From the NCBI RefSeq assembly GCF_036173065.1, contig NZ_CP108041.1, forward strand, positions 2,979,001-3,043,000: a stretch of DNA of 64,000 nt. Direction: 5' to 3'. The position numbers were made by a program, and so were the translations under genes. The notes beneath the pieces are model-generated. The model was not told the origin of the DNA, made no database searches, and saw only the letters and a list, made by a program, of their open reading frames with translations. Shown here piece by piece: positions 55,901-64,000 of the stretch; the stretch's first letter is position 1; each line of letters starts with the position of its first letter. Origin of the DNA: Rhodococcus sp. NBC_00297 (lineage in GTDB: Bacteria > Actinomycetota > Actinomycetes > Mycobacteriales > Mycobacteriaceae).

Positions 55901-58666
55901 TCCACGCCCGGTGTCGCGGGGGCCGCGGCGTCGGTGGTGCGGCGTCCGGCCGGCGACGTGCTGGTCGCGTTCGTGGTGCCCGAATCGGGCTCCACGGTCG
56001 ACGCGGCGGCAGTCACCGAACACGTCGCCTCGCTGTTGCCGGCGTACATGGTTCCCGCGCGCATCGTCGAGCTGGACCGTCTGCCGCTGACCGTGAACGG
56101 CAAGCTCGACCGCAAGGCGCTGCCCGAGGTCACCGAGGACTCCGATCGCACGTACCGCGCACCCGAGACGCGGGTGGAGAAGGCGATCGCGGGGGTCTTC
56201 GAGGACATCCTCGACGTCACGCCCGTCGGCCTGGACGACGACTTCTTCGGACTCGGCGGCAACTCGCTCGTCGCGACGCAGGTCGCGTCCCGCATCGGTA
56301 CCGAACTGGGCGTGCACGTTCCGGTCCGCGCCGTGTTCGACGCGACCACCGTCGCCCGACTCGCGGCGGTCGTCGCCGAGCTCGGTGCCTCCGATCGACC
56401 CGCGCTCGTCGCCGGTCCCCGTCCCGACGTGATCCCGCTGGCACTCGCACAGCAGCGTATGTGGCTGAGCAACCGGCTCGACCCGTCGTCGCCGATGTAC
56501 AACCTGCCGTTGGGCATTCGACTCGAGGGCCGTCTCGATCTCGACGCCCTGCGCCGGGCCGTGCACGACCTCGTGACGCGGCACGAGATCCTCCGCACCG
56601 TCTATCCCCACACGGACGGCGTACCGCGGCAGGAGATCCTCACCGTCGACGAGGCGGGCGTCGAGCTCGCGGTGGAGGACGTTCCGTCCGCGCGCTGGAT
56701 CGACGAGTTCGTCGCTCTCGCGACGAGCGGCTTCGACGTCACCACGGCGGTCCCGCTGCGGCTCGCGGTCTTCCGTGACCCGGAGGTCTCCACCGAGGCC
56801 GTGCTCGCGATCGTCGTGCACCACATCGCCGCGGACGGCGTGAGCCGCGTGGCGCTGACCCGCGACCTCGTCACCGCCTACCTCGCACGCACCGAGGGCG
56901 TCGACCCCGCGTGGGCTCCGCTCCCCGTCCAGTACGCCGACTACGCGGTGTGGCAGCGCGACGTCATCGGCTCGCCCCGCGACGCCGAGTCGGTCGCGTC
57001 CGCCCAGATCGCCTACTGGAAGCAGGCTCTCGACGGCCTGCCCCCGGAGCTGGACCTGCCGCGTGACCGGGAGCGGCCGGCGTCGCCCACCCGCGAGGGT
57101 GCGTCCGTCCACTTCGCCGTGGACGGGTTCGCGGCGGACCGGGTGGAGGCACTGGCGCGCGACCACAACGCGACGCGATTCATGGTGGTGCACGCGGCAC
57201 TCGCCGTCGTCCTCTCCCGCCTGTCCGGATCGACGGACATCGCGATCGGCACCGCTCTCGCGGGCCGCGGAGATCCGGCGCTCGACAACCTGGTCGGCAT
57301 GCTCGTCAACACGGTGGCCCTGCGTCTGCGGGTCGACGAGGATCTGAGCTTCGCCGAACTGGTGGCCGCAGCCCGTCGCGTGGACGTCGACGCGTTCGCG
57401 CACTCGGAGGTGCCGTTCGAGACCGTCGTCGACGCCGTCGCGCCGCAGCGCACGGGATCGGTGCCGCCGCTCTTCCAGACCGCACTGGCGTTCCGCAACA
57501 TCACGCCGGCGCGGGTGGAGCTGCCCGAGATCACCGTGTCCGAACTGGAGAATCCGTTCGAGCCCGCCAACTTCGATCTGTTGCTCACGGTCGACGACGA
57601 CGGCTCGCGGAAGCCGGGCGGCGACATGACGATGATGTTCACGTACTCGACCGAGCTGTTCGACGAGGAGACGGTGGAGACCTTCGGCCGGCATCTGGCG
57701 TCGGTGCTGCGGGCCGGGGTCACCGAACCCACGCGCGTCGTCGCCGATCTGCCGCTCGCCGAGGTGGTCACCGCGGCGCCCGTGGTGGAGCCCACGACTC
57801 CCGCGGCGTACTCGGGACCGTCGGTGGTCACGTCGTTCGCGTCGGCCGTGGAATCGGATCCGGACGCCCCCGCCGTCGTGATCGGCGAGAACGAGGTCAG
57901 CTACGCCGACCTCGACGCTCGTTCCAACCGCCTGGCGCGCTGGCTCGCGGGGGCAGGAGTCGGTGCCGGGTCGACGGTCGCGGTCCGGTCCGGCGACTCC
58001 GGCCTCGACACGGACACCCTGGCCCTGTGGTGGGGGATCCTCAAGGCAGGCGCGGCGTTGGACATCGGCCGAGTCGCACCCGACGTGATCGTGCTGTCCG
58101 GCGCATCCCGCAACGGGAGTCGGGCGCCGCTGATCCTGTCGGTGGACGACGCCGCCGACGACGTGGCGCAGTTCTCCGCGCGCCCCGTCACGTACGCGGA
58201 TCGGGCACGCCCGCAGAACGGAGCCGATCCGGCGCTGGTCCTGCCGACCGGGACGGGCTCGGTCGGCGTGCTCACGTTCGACGAGCTCTCCGGCATCGTG
58301 TCCGCCGAACTCGATCGACTCGCCGTGGACTACGAGTCCCGGTTGTTCGCGACGGCGGCGGTCTCGACCGTGTCGCAGGCGCTGCGGGCGCTGGTCGCCG
58401 GTGTCGCGGGCGCCGCTGTGCTGGTGCAGGACAGTGCGGCGGAGTCGCTGACGGACGTGCTGCTCGATCAGTGGGTGACGCACCTGTTCGCCACCCCGTC
58501 GGACCTGTCGGCGGTGGACGCCGGGGAGTTCGAGGATCTCGCCGTGGTGGTCACCGACGCGGGCCGGGGCGACAGCGAGTCGTGCGACGGCTTCGCCGAC
58601 GGCACCGAGATCGACGTCGTGCCGTTGACCTCGACGGGTATCGGACTCGCCATGCGGAGCTCATGA
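49991..58666 (+). CDS. Non-ribosomal peptide synthetase 1: C-A-T-C-A-T-C plus degenerate terminal A-like domain
   Basis: 2891 residues from GTG 49991, seven bases after GGGGAG. A starter-like condensation domain comes first (HHVALDG at 167), resembling EntF/DhbF. A1 has TSGSTG at 642 and pocket residues that I read as D-A-F-V-I-A-A-M-I. T1 serine is 1022; C2 is HHISADG at 1206. A2 (TSGSTG at 1697) reads D-F-W-N-V-G-M-V-H, one change from the threonine code. T2 serine is 2092, and C3 is HHIAADG at 2277. From about 2611 to the end, an A-like segment retains early motifs but has LPTGTGS instead of YTSGTTG and no YGPTE, YRTGD or carrier domain. No epimerase or thioesterase is present. Confidence 0.93.
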   Translation: MDDGARFDGGPADDDRSDETVTSETQVSSAGVLPEGAFPLSGAQRGIWFAQQLAGDVPIAIAHYVELNGSLDLDRLEYALDRAGREFGSGYLRLAEVDGEPFQYVDLSMRDHISYFDLRSESDPEAAAMDWMTREYSTPVDMLVDRLVVSHVLQLSDERWFWYSRIHHVALDGFGAMTMIQRTAALYTAAVEGREPEPSKAVDLNDLYVDDAKYRSSDRFEKDAAYWAERVRSLPDPPSLSAVTAPPTSPALIAGGFVSTDLAERLDRRVTELGTASAPFVVAAFAAFVSRMTGAEDTVLSLPVSARTTAAMRRSGGMVSNVVPLRLALPPSCTVAESASRAQLELTGALRRQRYRHEDIRRDSGESATQRGLFGPSINIMLFHDELRLGDLNGSYNVLTTGPVEDLALNIYPGADSRELRIDFEANPLRYTQDQLNAHRARFVRFLDALIDAEPDAPLGSLEVLTDDERRRFVPALGGESFPQVTFGDIIARAVDAAPDTVAVTCGSESVTYAELDARSNRLARLLISRGVGPESVVAVALGRSVEMIHATWSIVASGGAFLPIDPAYPLERIVHMLGDSGARIGVTTRRHVADLPDTIDWLVVDDDELCGDLEVCSPARITDAERSAPVRPFTAAWMIYTSGSTGLPKGVTVGHDGLSNIIGEMTVSYGVSTKSVVLGVASPSFDASIFEQLMALSSATTLALAPSGVFGGEELADYIREKNVTHVVITPAALGSLDPDGLEQIESIISAGEALPSEVAARWAPRTALRNAYGPTETTMIGSISDPLVPGAPVTIGSPIRGTRQVVLDNRLRPVPVGVVGELYLAGVDLARGYANRFALTATRFVAGPWAEPGGRMYRTGDLVRWTEDGDIVYVGRADSQVKIRGFRIELGEIDAVLAEHPSVRTAVTVAHRQSSGATVLAAYVVLRPDTTLEHTELLRHAAQHLPSHMIPAAVVVLDRLPVTVNGKIDHRRLPEPVLATREFRAPTTVVEEIVASVFTQLMGVDRVGLDDDFFALGGNSLIATRAVSRLGAALGTQVSVRTLFEAPTVESLASRLQQGGHGETRTPLVPRERTGQVPLSLAQRRMWFLNQFDPSSVAYNIPLALRLEGDLDIAALQVAIMDVVDRHEALRTSYPDTENGPVQVVHDPEAVVPDLTPVPVDAEDLHGVLISFAMTTFQVTEHVPLVGRLFQISETDHVLAIVVHHISADGASLTPLARDLMAAYSARIAFYAPTWTPLPVQYVDYTLWQREVLGSEDDPTSLIAQQERYWVETLRDAPDLLPLPIDRARPSRSSLSGGAHAFEIDAELHAKMIDLAGRHRTTLFMVVHAALAVTLAKISSTDDIVIGTPVAGRGDAAIDDLVGMFVNTLALRTTVGSRQPFDALLDHVRERDLQAFANSDVPFERLVEVLSPARSESRHPIFQVMLAFENMGHSTVELTGLRLSTVDLDLQVVKFDLQLTMTDRTDDAGRPAGMPATFSYASTLFDASTIEAITRRFVQVLTTIVDDPTVSVADIDVLDASDRVVAERSIQRVSEGRPVGDDTIVSRVLDHAASHPEASAVRFGEVSITYGELDSRSRAAAARLYAMGVRSGDRVAVVCDRSVDLVAVLFSVMRAGATYVPIDPEYPGDRVDYVVADSGARFAVVSARLEDQVRRDGLTVVVDTDVVAPESDSEAGSTALLPMARPDDVAYIIYTSGSTGNPKGVAIPHTNVVTLLTNTEQYFGFGPDDVWTMFHSYAFDFSVWELWGALTTGGSVVVVDHWTARSPGDFLDMLADRGVTVLNQTPSAFYQLAEAERDRAGTELSLRHVVFGGEALDLSQLQRWYARHADDSPRLVNMYGITETTVHVTYQELTAAFAAAAQGSVIGVPVPGLGGIVLDDALRPVPVGVPGELYVLGDQLAQGYVGRPDLNATRFVANPYLAGQRMYRSGDVVRWNRDGALEYLARADAQVQIRGFRVELGEIETVVASTPGVAGAAASVVRRPAGDVLVAFVVPESGSTVDAAAVTEHVASLLPAYMVPARIVELDRLPLTVNGKLDRKALPEVTEDSDRTYRAPETRVEKAIAGVFEDILDVTPVGLDDDFFGLGGNSLVATQVASRIGTELGVHVPVRAVFDATTVARLAAVVAELGASDRPALVAGPRPDVIPLALAQQRMWLSNRLDPSSPMYNLPLGIRLEGRLDLDALRRAVHDLVTRHEILRTVYPHTDGVPRQEILTVDEAGVELAVEDVPSARWIDEFVALATSGFDVTTAVPLRLAVFRDPEVSTEAVLAIVVHHIAADGVSRVALTRDLVTAYLARTEGVDPAWAPLPVQYADYAVWQRDVIGSPRDAESVASAQIAYWKQALDGLPPELDLPRDRERPASPTREGASVHFAVDGFAADRVEALARDHNATRFMVVHAALAVVLSRLSGSTDIAIGTALAGRGDPALDNLVGMLVNTVALRLRVDEDLSFAELVAAARRVDVDAFAHSEVPFETVVDAVAPQRTGSVPPLFQTALAFRNITPARVELPEITVSELENPFEPANFDLLLTVDDDGSRKPGGDMTMMFTYSTELFDEETVETFGRHLASVLRAGVTEPTRVVADLPLAEVVTAAPVVEPTTPAAYSGPSVVTSFASAVESDPDAPAVVIGENEVSYADLDARSNRLARWLAGAGVGAGSTVAVRSGDSGLDTDTLALWWGILKAGAALDIGRVAPDVIVLSGASRNGSRAPLILSVDDAADDVAQFSARPVTYADRARPQNGADPALVLPTGTGSVGVLTFDELSGIVSAELDRLAVDYESRLFATAAVSTVSQALRALVAGVAGAAVLVQDSAAESLTDVLLDQWVTHLFATPSDLSAVDAGEFEDLAVVVTDAGRGDSESCDGFADGTEIDVVPLTSTGIGLAMRSS
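57823..58663 (+). other. Degenerate adenylation-like C-terminal domain of NRPS1
   Basis: Residues about 2611-2891. [23 protein letters not shown] and [13 protein letters not shown] are recognisable as the first A-domain motifs. The ATP-binding loop is eroded and contains no lysine, and A5-A10 motifs are missing. The reading frame is intact to the TGA, so this is domain decay or re-use, not a frameshift. It is about 280 residues, against about 500 for a full A domain. Confidence 0.8.
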
Positions 58667-58877
58667 CGGGATCCGTCCACACCACGGTGACAGGCGCCGT
58701 TCACACCACCCGGGTGAGCGGCGTGCGCGCCGCCCTGCTCGATAGGGTGGATCAGATGGGGCGACGCCCCATGAAGCACGCGTGCGCGCATCCGCGGGGA
58801 GTGTCGCGAGTACGCAGCGGGATCGTCGGTGGGCAACCACGGGCGGGGCTCGGTATCGATTCACGAGGAGCACGACG
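58667..58877. other. Gap between the two NRPS genes with a short hairpin
   Basis: 211 bp without a gene. ATGGGGCG and CGCCCCAT (58756-58763 and 58765-58772) form a perfect 17-base odd palindrome. GAGGAG at 58865-58870 is a good ribosome site for NRPS2. The hairpin could attenuate or separate the transcripts, but the same orientation suggests one operon. Confidence 0.5.
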
Positions 58878-61800
58878 ATGACGGATGGCACTCCCGACGA
58901 GACCTCGAACGAGGACCGGTCGCGGGCGGAACGTCCGGGACGCGCGGGGGCACCCCGCCGCGAGCGTCCGACCAGGGAACGCCCGCGTCGCCGGCAGCGT
59001 CCTCGCGCGGCCACCCTGCCGCAGATCCTCGCGGCCGCCGTGGAGGCGAACGCCGACGGTGTGGCTCTGGTGTTCCGCGACGAGTCCGGCGCGACCACCG
59101 AGTGGACCTACCGCGAGCTCGACGCGGCGTCGTCGAAGCTGGCGCGCGAGCTGATCGCGCGCGGCATCGGCGCCGAGGACGTGGTGGCGCTGGCCGTCAC
59201 GCGGTCCGCCGAGTCGATCCTGTCGATCTGGGCGGTCGCCAAGACCGGTGCGGCATACGTGCCGGTCGATCCGAAGTACCCCGCGGACCGCATCGAGTAC
59301 ATGCTCACCGATTCGGGGGCCACCCTCGGGATCACCACCACGGAGCACCGCGAGACCCTGCCGGAGGGAGTGGGCCCCAGCTGGCTCGTCCTGGGCGACG
59401 CCGACCTGGACGCCGCCGTCGACGCACGGTCCGCCGAGCCGGTCACCTACGCCGATCGCGTGCGGGTGCTCGGCCCCGCGAACACGGCCTACATGATCTA
59501 CACGTCCGGATCGACGGGTCGACCCAAGGGCGTCGAGGTGACGCACGCCGGCCTCTCGAGCCTGGTCGCCGAGCAGCGTGAGCGCTTCGGTATCGACGCG
59601 TCCGCCCGCACCCTCGCCGTCGCGTCCCCGAGTTTCGACGCCTCGGTCTTCGAACTGCTCATGGCCGTGGGGTCCGGAGCGACGATGGTCGTCTCGCCGC
59701 CCGACGTCTTCGGTGGCGACGATCTGACGGCTCTGCTGCGCGAGCAGCGGGTGACCCATGCCGTCATCACCCCGTCCGTGCTGGCCTCGGTCACGCCGTC
59801 GGAGTTGCCCGACCTGCGGGTCGTGGTCACCGCCGGTGAGGCGTGCCCGCCGGAACTGGTGTCCCGCTTCGTGACCGACACCCGCCGCATGTTCAACGGC
59901 TTCGGTCCGACCGAGGCCACCATCATGACCAACTGCGCGGAGCTGTTCCCGGACGCGCCCGTCTCCATCGGCGGCGCGATCCGCGACTTCCGCACGCCCG
60001 TGCTCGACGGCCGCCTGCGCGACGTCCCGGCCGGTGTCGCCGGTGAGCTGTACGCGGCCGGCCCCGGTCTGGCCCGCGGGTATCACGGTCGGCCGTCGCT
60101 CACCGCGGAGCGTTTCGTCGCGGACCCCTTCGGTGAACCCGGCTCGCGCGTGTACCGCACCGGTGACCTCGCCCGCGTGCGCAGCGGCGGCGCGGTCGAC
60201 TACCTGGGCCGCTCCGACTTCCAGGTGAAGGTCCGCGGGTTCCGCATCGAACTCGGCGAGATCGACGCCGCCCTGACGGCGCACCCGGACGTCCGCTTCG
60301 CCGCGGCGGCCGGTCATCAGCTGCCCGACGGCTCGACGGTGCTCGTGGCCTACGTGCAGCCCGAGCCGGGCCACGAGATCGACGTCGACGACGTCACGGC
60401 CTTCGTCGGCCGGAGCCTCACCGCGTACATGGTGCCGTCCGAGATCATCGTCATCGACGCCGTGCCCCTCACACCCGTCGGCAAGCTCGATCGCGCGGCG
60501 CTGCCGCAGCCGACCATCGGCACGTCGACGAAGGAGTACCGGGCCCCGGAGACCCGGACCGAGATCACGGTGTCCGAGGTGCTGGCGGACCTTTTGTCGG
60601 CCGAGCGCGTGGGTCTGGACGACACCTTCTTCGAACTCGGTGGCAACTCGCTGCTCGCGACCCAGGTGGTCGCCCGGATCAACCAGGCGGCGCAGTCCCG
60701 CATCGCGGTGCGGGACGTGTTCGAGGCGACCTCCGTCGCGGATCTCGCTGCGCGCGTGGATCTCTCGCTCGGTGCCCCCGAGCGGCCGCCGCTCGTGCGT
60801 CGTGATCGCTCGGGTGACCTGCCGCTGTCCTACGCCCAGCAGCGGATGTGGCTCACCAACCAGTACGACGTGACGTCGCCCGCGTACAACCAGCCTGTCG
60901 TGCTGCGGATGACGGGTGCTCTGGATCTCGAGGCGCTCGGCCACGCGTTCGAGGATCTCATCACGCGGCACGAGACGCTGCGCACCGTCTACCCGCAGAC
61001 CGACAGTGGTCCGGTGCAGCGCATCGAGCCCGCGTCGTCGGTGTCGGTGGTGCTCGATCCGGAGCGGATCGACGAGAGCTCGGTGTACGAGCGACTGACC
61101 CCGGTGGTGCTCGACGGCTTCGACGTGTCGTCCTCGGTGCCCTTCCGTGCCAAGCTCTTCCAGATCGCGGACCAGGACTACGTCCTCGCCGTGGTCATGC
61201 ACCACATCGCCAGTGACGGTGGATCGCTCGCCCCGCTGGTGCGCGACCTCACCACGGCCTACGTGGCGCGCAGCGCCGGTGCGGCTCCCGAGCTGCCGGA
61301 GCTCGAGGTGCAGTACGCGGACTACGCGATGTGGCACCGTGAGCTCCTCGGCGACGAGAGCGACCCCGAGTCGTTGAGCGCCAAGCAGATCGACTTCTGG
61401 ACGCGCGCCCTCGCCGGCACTCCCGAGGTCATCGAACTCCCCACCGACCGGCCGCGGCCGGCGCAGCCGTCGTCCCGTGGTGCGACGGTGCCGTTCCGAC
61501 TCGAGACGGACGTCGTCGAGGGTCTGAACGACCTCGCGCGACGCACCAACTCGACGCTGTTCATGGTGGTGCACGCCGCCCTGGCCGTGCTGCTCTCGCG
61601 CATGGCCGCCACCGACGACGTGTCCGTCGGCACGCAGATCGCGGGCCGCGGCGAGCAGGCGCTCGATCCGCTCGTCGGCATGTTCGGCAACACGCTGGTC
61701 CTGCGATCGCATCTGGAGCCGGGGGAGTCGTTCGAGGACTTCCTGCTCCGCACCCGCACCGCGGACCTCGATGCGCTGGGCAACTCGGACCTGCCGCTGG

Positions 61801-64000
61801 ACCGGCTGGTCGAGATCCTGCGACCCCAGCGCTCGCTCGCCTACGCGCCGCTGTTCCAGGTACTGCTCATGCTGCAGAACTTCGAACGCACCGAGATCGA
61901 GCTGCCCGACGTCACCATCGGTCTCCTCGACTCGGACGTGCCGGTCGCGAAGCTCGACCTGACGCTGACGCTCATGGAGCAGGTGAACCCCGACGGGTCG
62001 CCCGGTCCCATCGACGGATCGCTGCTGTACGCCACGGATCTGTTCGACGAACCCACCGCACGCACCATCGCGGAACGCTACGTCGGCATCCTCGCCGCCG
62101 TCGTGGCCGATTCCTCCACCGCCGTCGGCGATCTCCCGCTGACCACCTCCGGCGAGCAGACGCAGCTCGCCGCGCTGCGCGGCATCGACGCTCCGCTGCC
62201 CGCCGAGACCCTCGTCGACGCGTTCCGCCGCGGCGCCGCACAGGATCCGACTCGGACCGCGCTCGTGTACGAGGGGACCTCTCTCACGTATGCCGAGTTC
62301 TCCACGCGGGTGAACCGGTTGGCACGGCACCTCGTCGCACTGGGGGTCGGTCCCGACGCCCGCGTGGCCGTCGGCATGCGTCGCTCGCTCGAGATGATGA
62401 TCGGCATCTACGCGGTGCTCGAGGCCGGTGGCGCCTACGTGCCGGTGGATCCGGACCACCCGCACGAGCGCACCGAGTACGTCCTGTCCAGCGCCGCACC
62501 CGTCGTCGTCCTGACCACCACGCGCGATCACCGGGACCTGCCCGAGCACCACAACGTGATCGACGTCGACACGGTCGATCTCGCCGACGTGTGCGCGGAG
62601 CCGCTGACGGACGCGGAGCGGACGGGCACGCTCGTGCCGTCCAACATCGCCTACATCATCTACACGTCGGGCTCGACCGGCCGCCCCAAGGGCGTGGCGG
62701 TCTCGCACCGCTCCGTCCTGAACCAGATGCTCTGGATGCACGAGACGTACGACCTCACGGTCGGCGACACGATGCTGCAGAAGACGCCCGTCACCTTCGA
62801 CGCGTCGGTGTGGGAGCTCTTCCTGCCGCTGCAGCTCGGCGCCACCCTCGTCGTCGCGCGTCCGGACGGCCACCTCGACGTGCAGTACCTGCTCGACCAG
62901 GCGCGCTCGCACGGCATCGCGATCCTCGAGTTCGTGCCGTCCATGCTCGAGCTCTTCATGTCCGATGCCGGTCTGGCCCTGCCGGGATCGTTGCGCTACC
63001 TGTCCGTGGGCGGCGAGGCGTTGTCCGCCGATCTGGTGCGTCGGTTCGCGGCCTCGTCGGCCGCCGAGCTCGACAACACGTACGGCCCCACCGAGGCGAC
63101 GGTCACGTCCACGCTGCACCGGACCACCGACGCCGACGTCCGTACCGTGCCCATCGGTCGCCCGATCCGTAACACCGGTGCGCGCGTGCTGGACTCGCGT
63201 CTGCACGACGTTCCGGTCGGTGTCCCGGGAGAGCTCTATCTCACGGGCGCGCAGCTGGCTCGTGGGTACTTCGGTCGGCCCGACCTCACCGCCGATCGCT
63301 TCGTCGCCGATCCCCGCACGACCGGTGAGCGGATGTACCGGACCGGCGACCTCGTCTCGGTCACCGCGTCCGGTGAGCTGGAGTTCCTCGGCCGCACCGA
63401 CTTCCAGGTCAAGCTCCGTGGTCTGCGCATCGAGCTCGGCGAGATCGAGTCCGCTCTCACCGCGCACCCGGACGTGGCCCGCGCCGTGGCCATCGTGCAC
63501 TCCGACGAGCGCACCGGCGAAGCTCTGGTGGCGTACATCGTGCCGGAGGCCGGGCGCGCACCGGAACTGGCGAGTGTCCTCGACCTGGTCGCCGAGCGCG
63601 TCCCCGCGTACATGGTGCCGTCACACCTGACGGTGCTCGACGAGATCCCGCTCAGCCCCAGCGGCAAGCTCGACCGCCGCGCTCTGCCCGAGCCCGTGGA
63701 CGTGTCCGGACCGCGGGAGTACCGGGCTCCGGAGACGGTGTCCGAGAAGGTCGTCGCGGACGTCTTCTCCGCACTGCTCGACGCCCCGCGCGTCGGCATC
63801 GATGACTCGTTCTTCGAGCTCGGCGGCAACTCGCTGGTCGGCATGCGCGCCGTCGCGCGGGTCAACGAGGCGCTGTCCAGCTCCATCGGCGTCCGCGATC
63901 TGTTCGAGAAGCCCACGGTGGCCGCGCTCGCCGCCCGGATCGACGCCGCGGCACACACCGGCCGTACCCGGCCCGTGCTGGCGCCGAGGGAGCGCCCGGA
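58878..64000 (+). CDS. Non-ribosomal peptide synthetase 2 (A-T-C-A-T..., 3' end outside window)
   Basis: At least 1707 residues; open to the window edge. An arginine/proline-rich N-terminus of about 45 residues precedes A1, which begins without a condensation domain. A1 has TSGSTG at 209 and pocket residues that I read as D-A-F-V-V-A-G-I-M; T1 serine is 591. C is LCL-like (PLSYAQQRMWL; HHIASDG at 775). A2 has TSGSTG at 1263 and pocket D-A-W-E-S-G-T-V-T; T2 serine is 1652; another C domain probably begins at the edge. The first A-T most likely completes the module begun by C3 of NRPS1. Confidence 0.93.
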   Translation, partial: MTDGTPDETSNEDRSRAERPGRAGAPRRERPTRERPRRRQRPRAATLPQILAAAVEANADGVALVFRDESGATTEWTYRELDAASSKLARELIARGIGAEDVVALAVTRSAESILSIWAVAKTGAAYVPVDPKYPADRIEYMLTDSGATLGITTTEHRETLPEGVGPSWLVLGDADLDAAVDARSAEPVTYADRVRVLGPANTAYMIYTSGSTGRPKGVEVTHAGLSSLVAEQRERFGIDASARTLAVASPSFDASVFELLMAVGSGATMVVSPPDVFGGDDLTALLREQRVTHAVITPSVLASVTPSELPDLRVVVTAGEACPPELVSRFVTDTRRMFNGFGPTEATIMTNCAELFPDAPVSIGGAIRDFRTPVLDGRLRDVPAGVAGELYAAGPGLARGYHGRPSLTAERFVADPFGEPGSRVYRTGDLARVRSGGAVDYLGRSDFQVKVRGFRIELGEIDAALTAHPDVRFAAAAGHQLPDGSTVLVAYVQPEPGHEIDVDDVTAFVGRSLTAYMVPSEIIVIDAVPLTPVGKLDRAALPQPTIGTSTKEYRAPETRTEITVSEVLADLLSAERVGLDDTFFELGGNSLLATQVVARINQAAQSRIAVRDVFEATSVADLAARVDLSLGAPERPPLVRRDRSGDLPLSYAQQRMWLTNQYDVTSPAYNQPVVLRMTGALDLEALGHAFEDLITRHETLRTVYPQTDSGPVQRIEPASSVSVVLDPERIDESSVYERLTPVVLDGFDVSSSVPFRAKLFQIADQDYVLAVVMHHIASDGGSLAPLVRDLTTAYVARSAGAAPELPELEVQYADYAMWHRELLGDESDPESLSAKQIDFWTRALAGTPEVIELPTDRPRPAQPSSRGATVPFRLETDVVEGLNDLARRTNSTLFMVVHAALAVLLSRMAATDDVSVGTQIAGRGEQALDPLVGMFGNTLVLRSHLEPGESFEDFLLRTRTADLDALGNSDLPLDRLVEILRPQRSLAYAPLFQVLLMLQNFERTEIELPDVTIGLLDSDVPVAKLDLTLTLMEQVNPDGSPGPIDGSLLYATDLFDEPTARTIAERYVGILAAVVADSSTAVGDLPLTTSGEQTQLAALRGIDAPLPAETLVDAFRRGAAQDPTRTALVYEGTSLTYAEFSTRVNRLARHLVALGVGPDARVAVGMRRSLEMMIGIYAVLEAGGAYVPVDPDHPHERTEYVLSSAAPVVVLTTTRDHRDLPEHHNVIDVDTVDLADVCAEPLTDAERTGTLVPSNIAYIIYTSGSTGRPKGVAVSHRSVLNQMLWMHETYDLTVGDTMLQKTPVTFDASVWELFLPLQLGATLVVARPDGHLDVQYLLDQARSHGIAILEFVPSMLELFMSDAGLALPGSLRYLSVGGEALSADLVRRFAASSAAELDNTYGPTEATVTSTLHRTTDADVRTVPIGRPIRNTGARVLDSRLHDVPVGVPGELYLTGAQLARGYFGRPDLTADRFVADPRTTGERMYRTGDLVSVTASGELEFLGRTDFQVKLRGLRIELGEIESALTAHPDVARAVAIVHSDERTGEALVAYIVPEAGRAPELASVLDLVAERVPAYMVPSHLTVLDEIPLSPSGKLDRRALPEPVDVSGPREYRAPETVSEKVVADVFSALLDAPRVGIDDSFFELGGNSLVGMRAVARVNEALSSSIGVRDLFEKPTVAALAARIDAAAHTGRTRPVLAPRERP

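Noticed and set aside
52808..58483. Open reverse-strand frame of 1891 codons opposite NRPS1
   Set aside because: A composition shadow of a GC-rich coding gene: the protein is His/Arg/Val-rich with no family motifs, while the forward frame has complete NRPS motifs.
57823..58666. Frameshift or sequencing error as the cause of the eroded A domain in NRPS1
   Set aside because: The missing motifs do not reappear in the other two forward frames, and the degenerate segment keeps codon bias and frame to its stop.
58752..63500. Open reverse-strand frame of 1582 codons opposite NRPS2
   Set aside because: Same shadow effect; NRPS2 on the plus strand explains the whole stretch and continues past the window edge.

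Overview
The window is high-GC actinobacterial DNA with dense gene packing, many GTG starts and frequent ATGA/GTGA stop-start overlaps. The rpsL-rpsG-fusA-tuf block, tandem DUF3558 lipoproteins, a mycobacterial-type accD2/accA2 acyl-CoA carboxylase operon, a mycofactocin glycosyltransferase (MftF) and large NRPS genes point to Mycobacteriales, most likely Rhodococcus or a close relative. This assignment is an inference from gene content; no rRNA gene is present.

Layout. Positions 1-12.3 kb hold accessory metabolism and regulators: a truncated FAD oxidoreductase, a divergent TetR/cytochrome P450 pair with a near-perfect operator, a DUF1707 protein facing a PadR regulator across two palindromes, an aroQ/acyl-ACP thioesterase pair, two convergent MFS transporters, a LacI regulator with its operator, an acyltransferase, a MerR/aldo-keto reductase pair and a membrane protein. 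Positions 12.5-22.4 kb are one tightly coupled catabolic operon: TIGR03084 protein, AtuA-family protein, acyl-CoA dehydrogenase, carboxylase beta, carboxylase alpha, acyl-CoA dehydrogenase, enoyl-CoA hydratase, TetR. It is headed by an 18-bp palindrome and is organised like pathways that dehydrogenate, carboxylate and hydrate a branched or terpenoid acyl-CoA. Positions 22.5-28.2 kb hold two lipoproteins and the ribosomal/elongation factor operon, closed by a strong hairpin.

Positions 28.2-37.8 kb mix a secreted OB-fold protein, an Asp23-like protein, a glutamate racemase homologue, an MFS transporter, a Ni/Co transporter, a MurE-like ligase lacking the usual DNPR motif, a GNAT plus small alarmone synthetase pair, and an NCS1 nucleobase transporter with a GntR/FCD regulator. 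Positions 38.2-47.8 kb link an mftF that has no other mft genes in view to two-carbon metabolism: GAF-type activator, ExaC-like acetaldehyde dehydrogenase, DUF779 protein, ethanolamine permease and EutB/EutC. Ethanolamine would be imported, deaminated to acetaldehyde and oxidised to acetate. A DUF559/AbiEi-like gene sits in the middle, bracketed by 44-bp direct repeats. An amidohydrolase follows.

Positions 50.0-64.0 kb are two NRPS genes. NRPS1 reads C-A-T-C-A(Thr-like)-T-C and ends in a degenerate adenylation-like domain with no carrier or thioesterase. NRPS2 starts directly with A-T, then C-A-T, and runs off the window. The third module therefore appears split between two proteins. Three families of palindromic dispersed repeats also occur, several overlapping gene ends so that they contribute codons. 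The strongest leads are the split NRPS module with its pseudo-A domain, the repeat-bounded DUF559 cassette, the dispersed 20-bp repeat, and the DNPR-less MurE paralogue.
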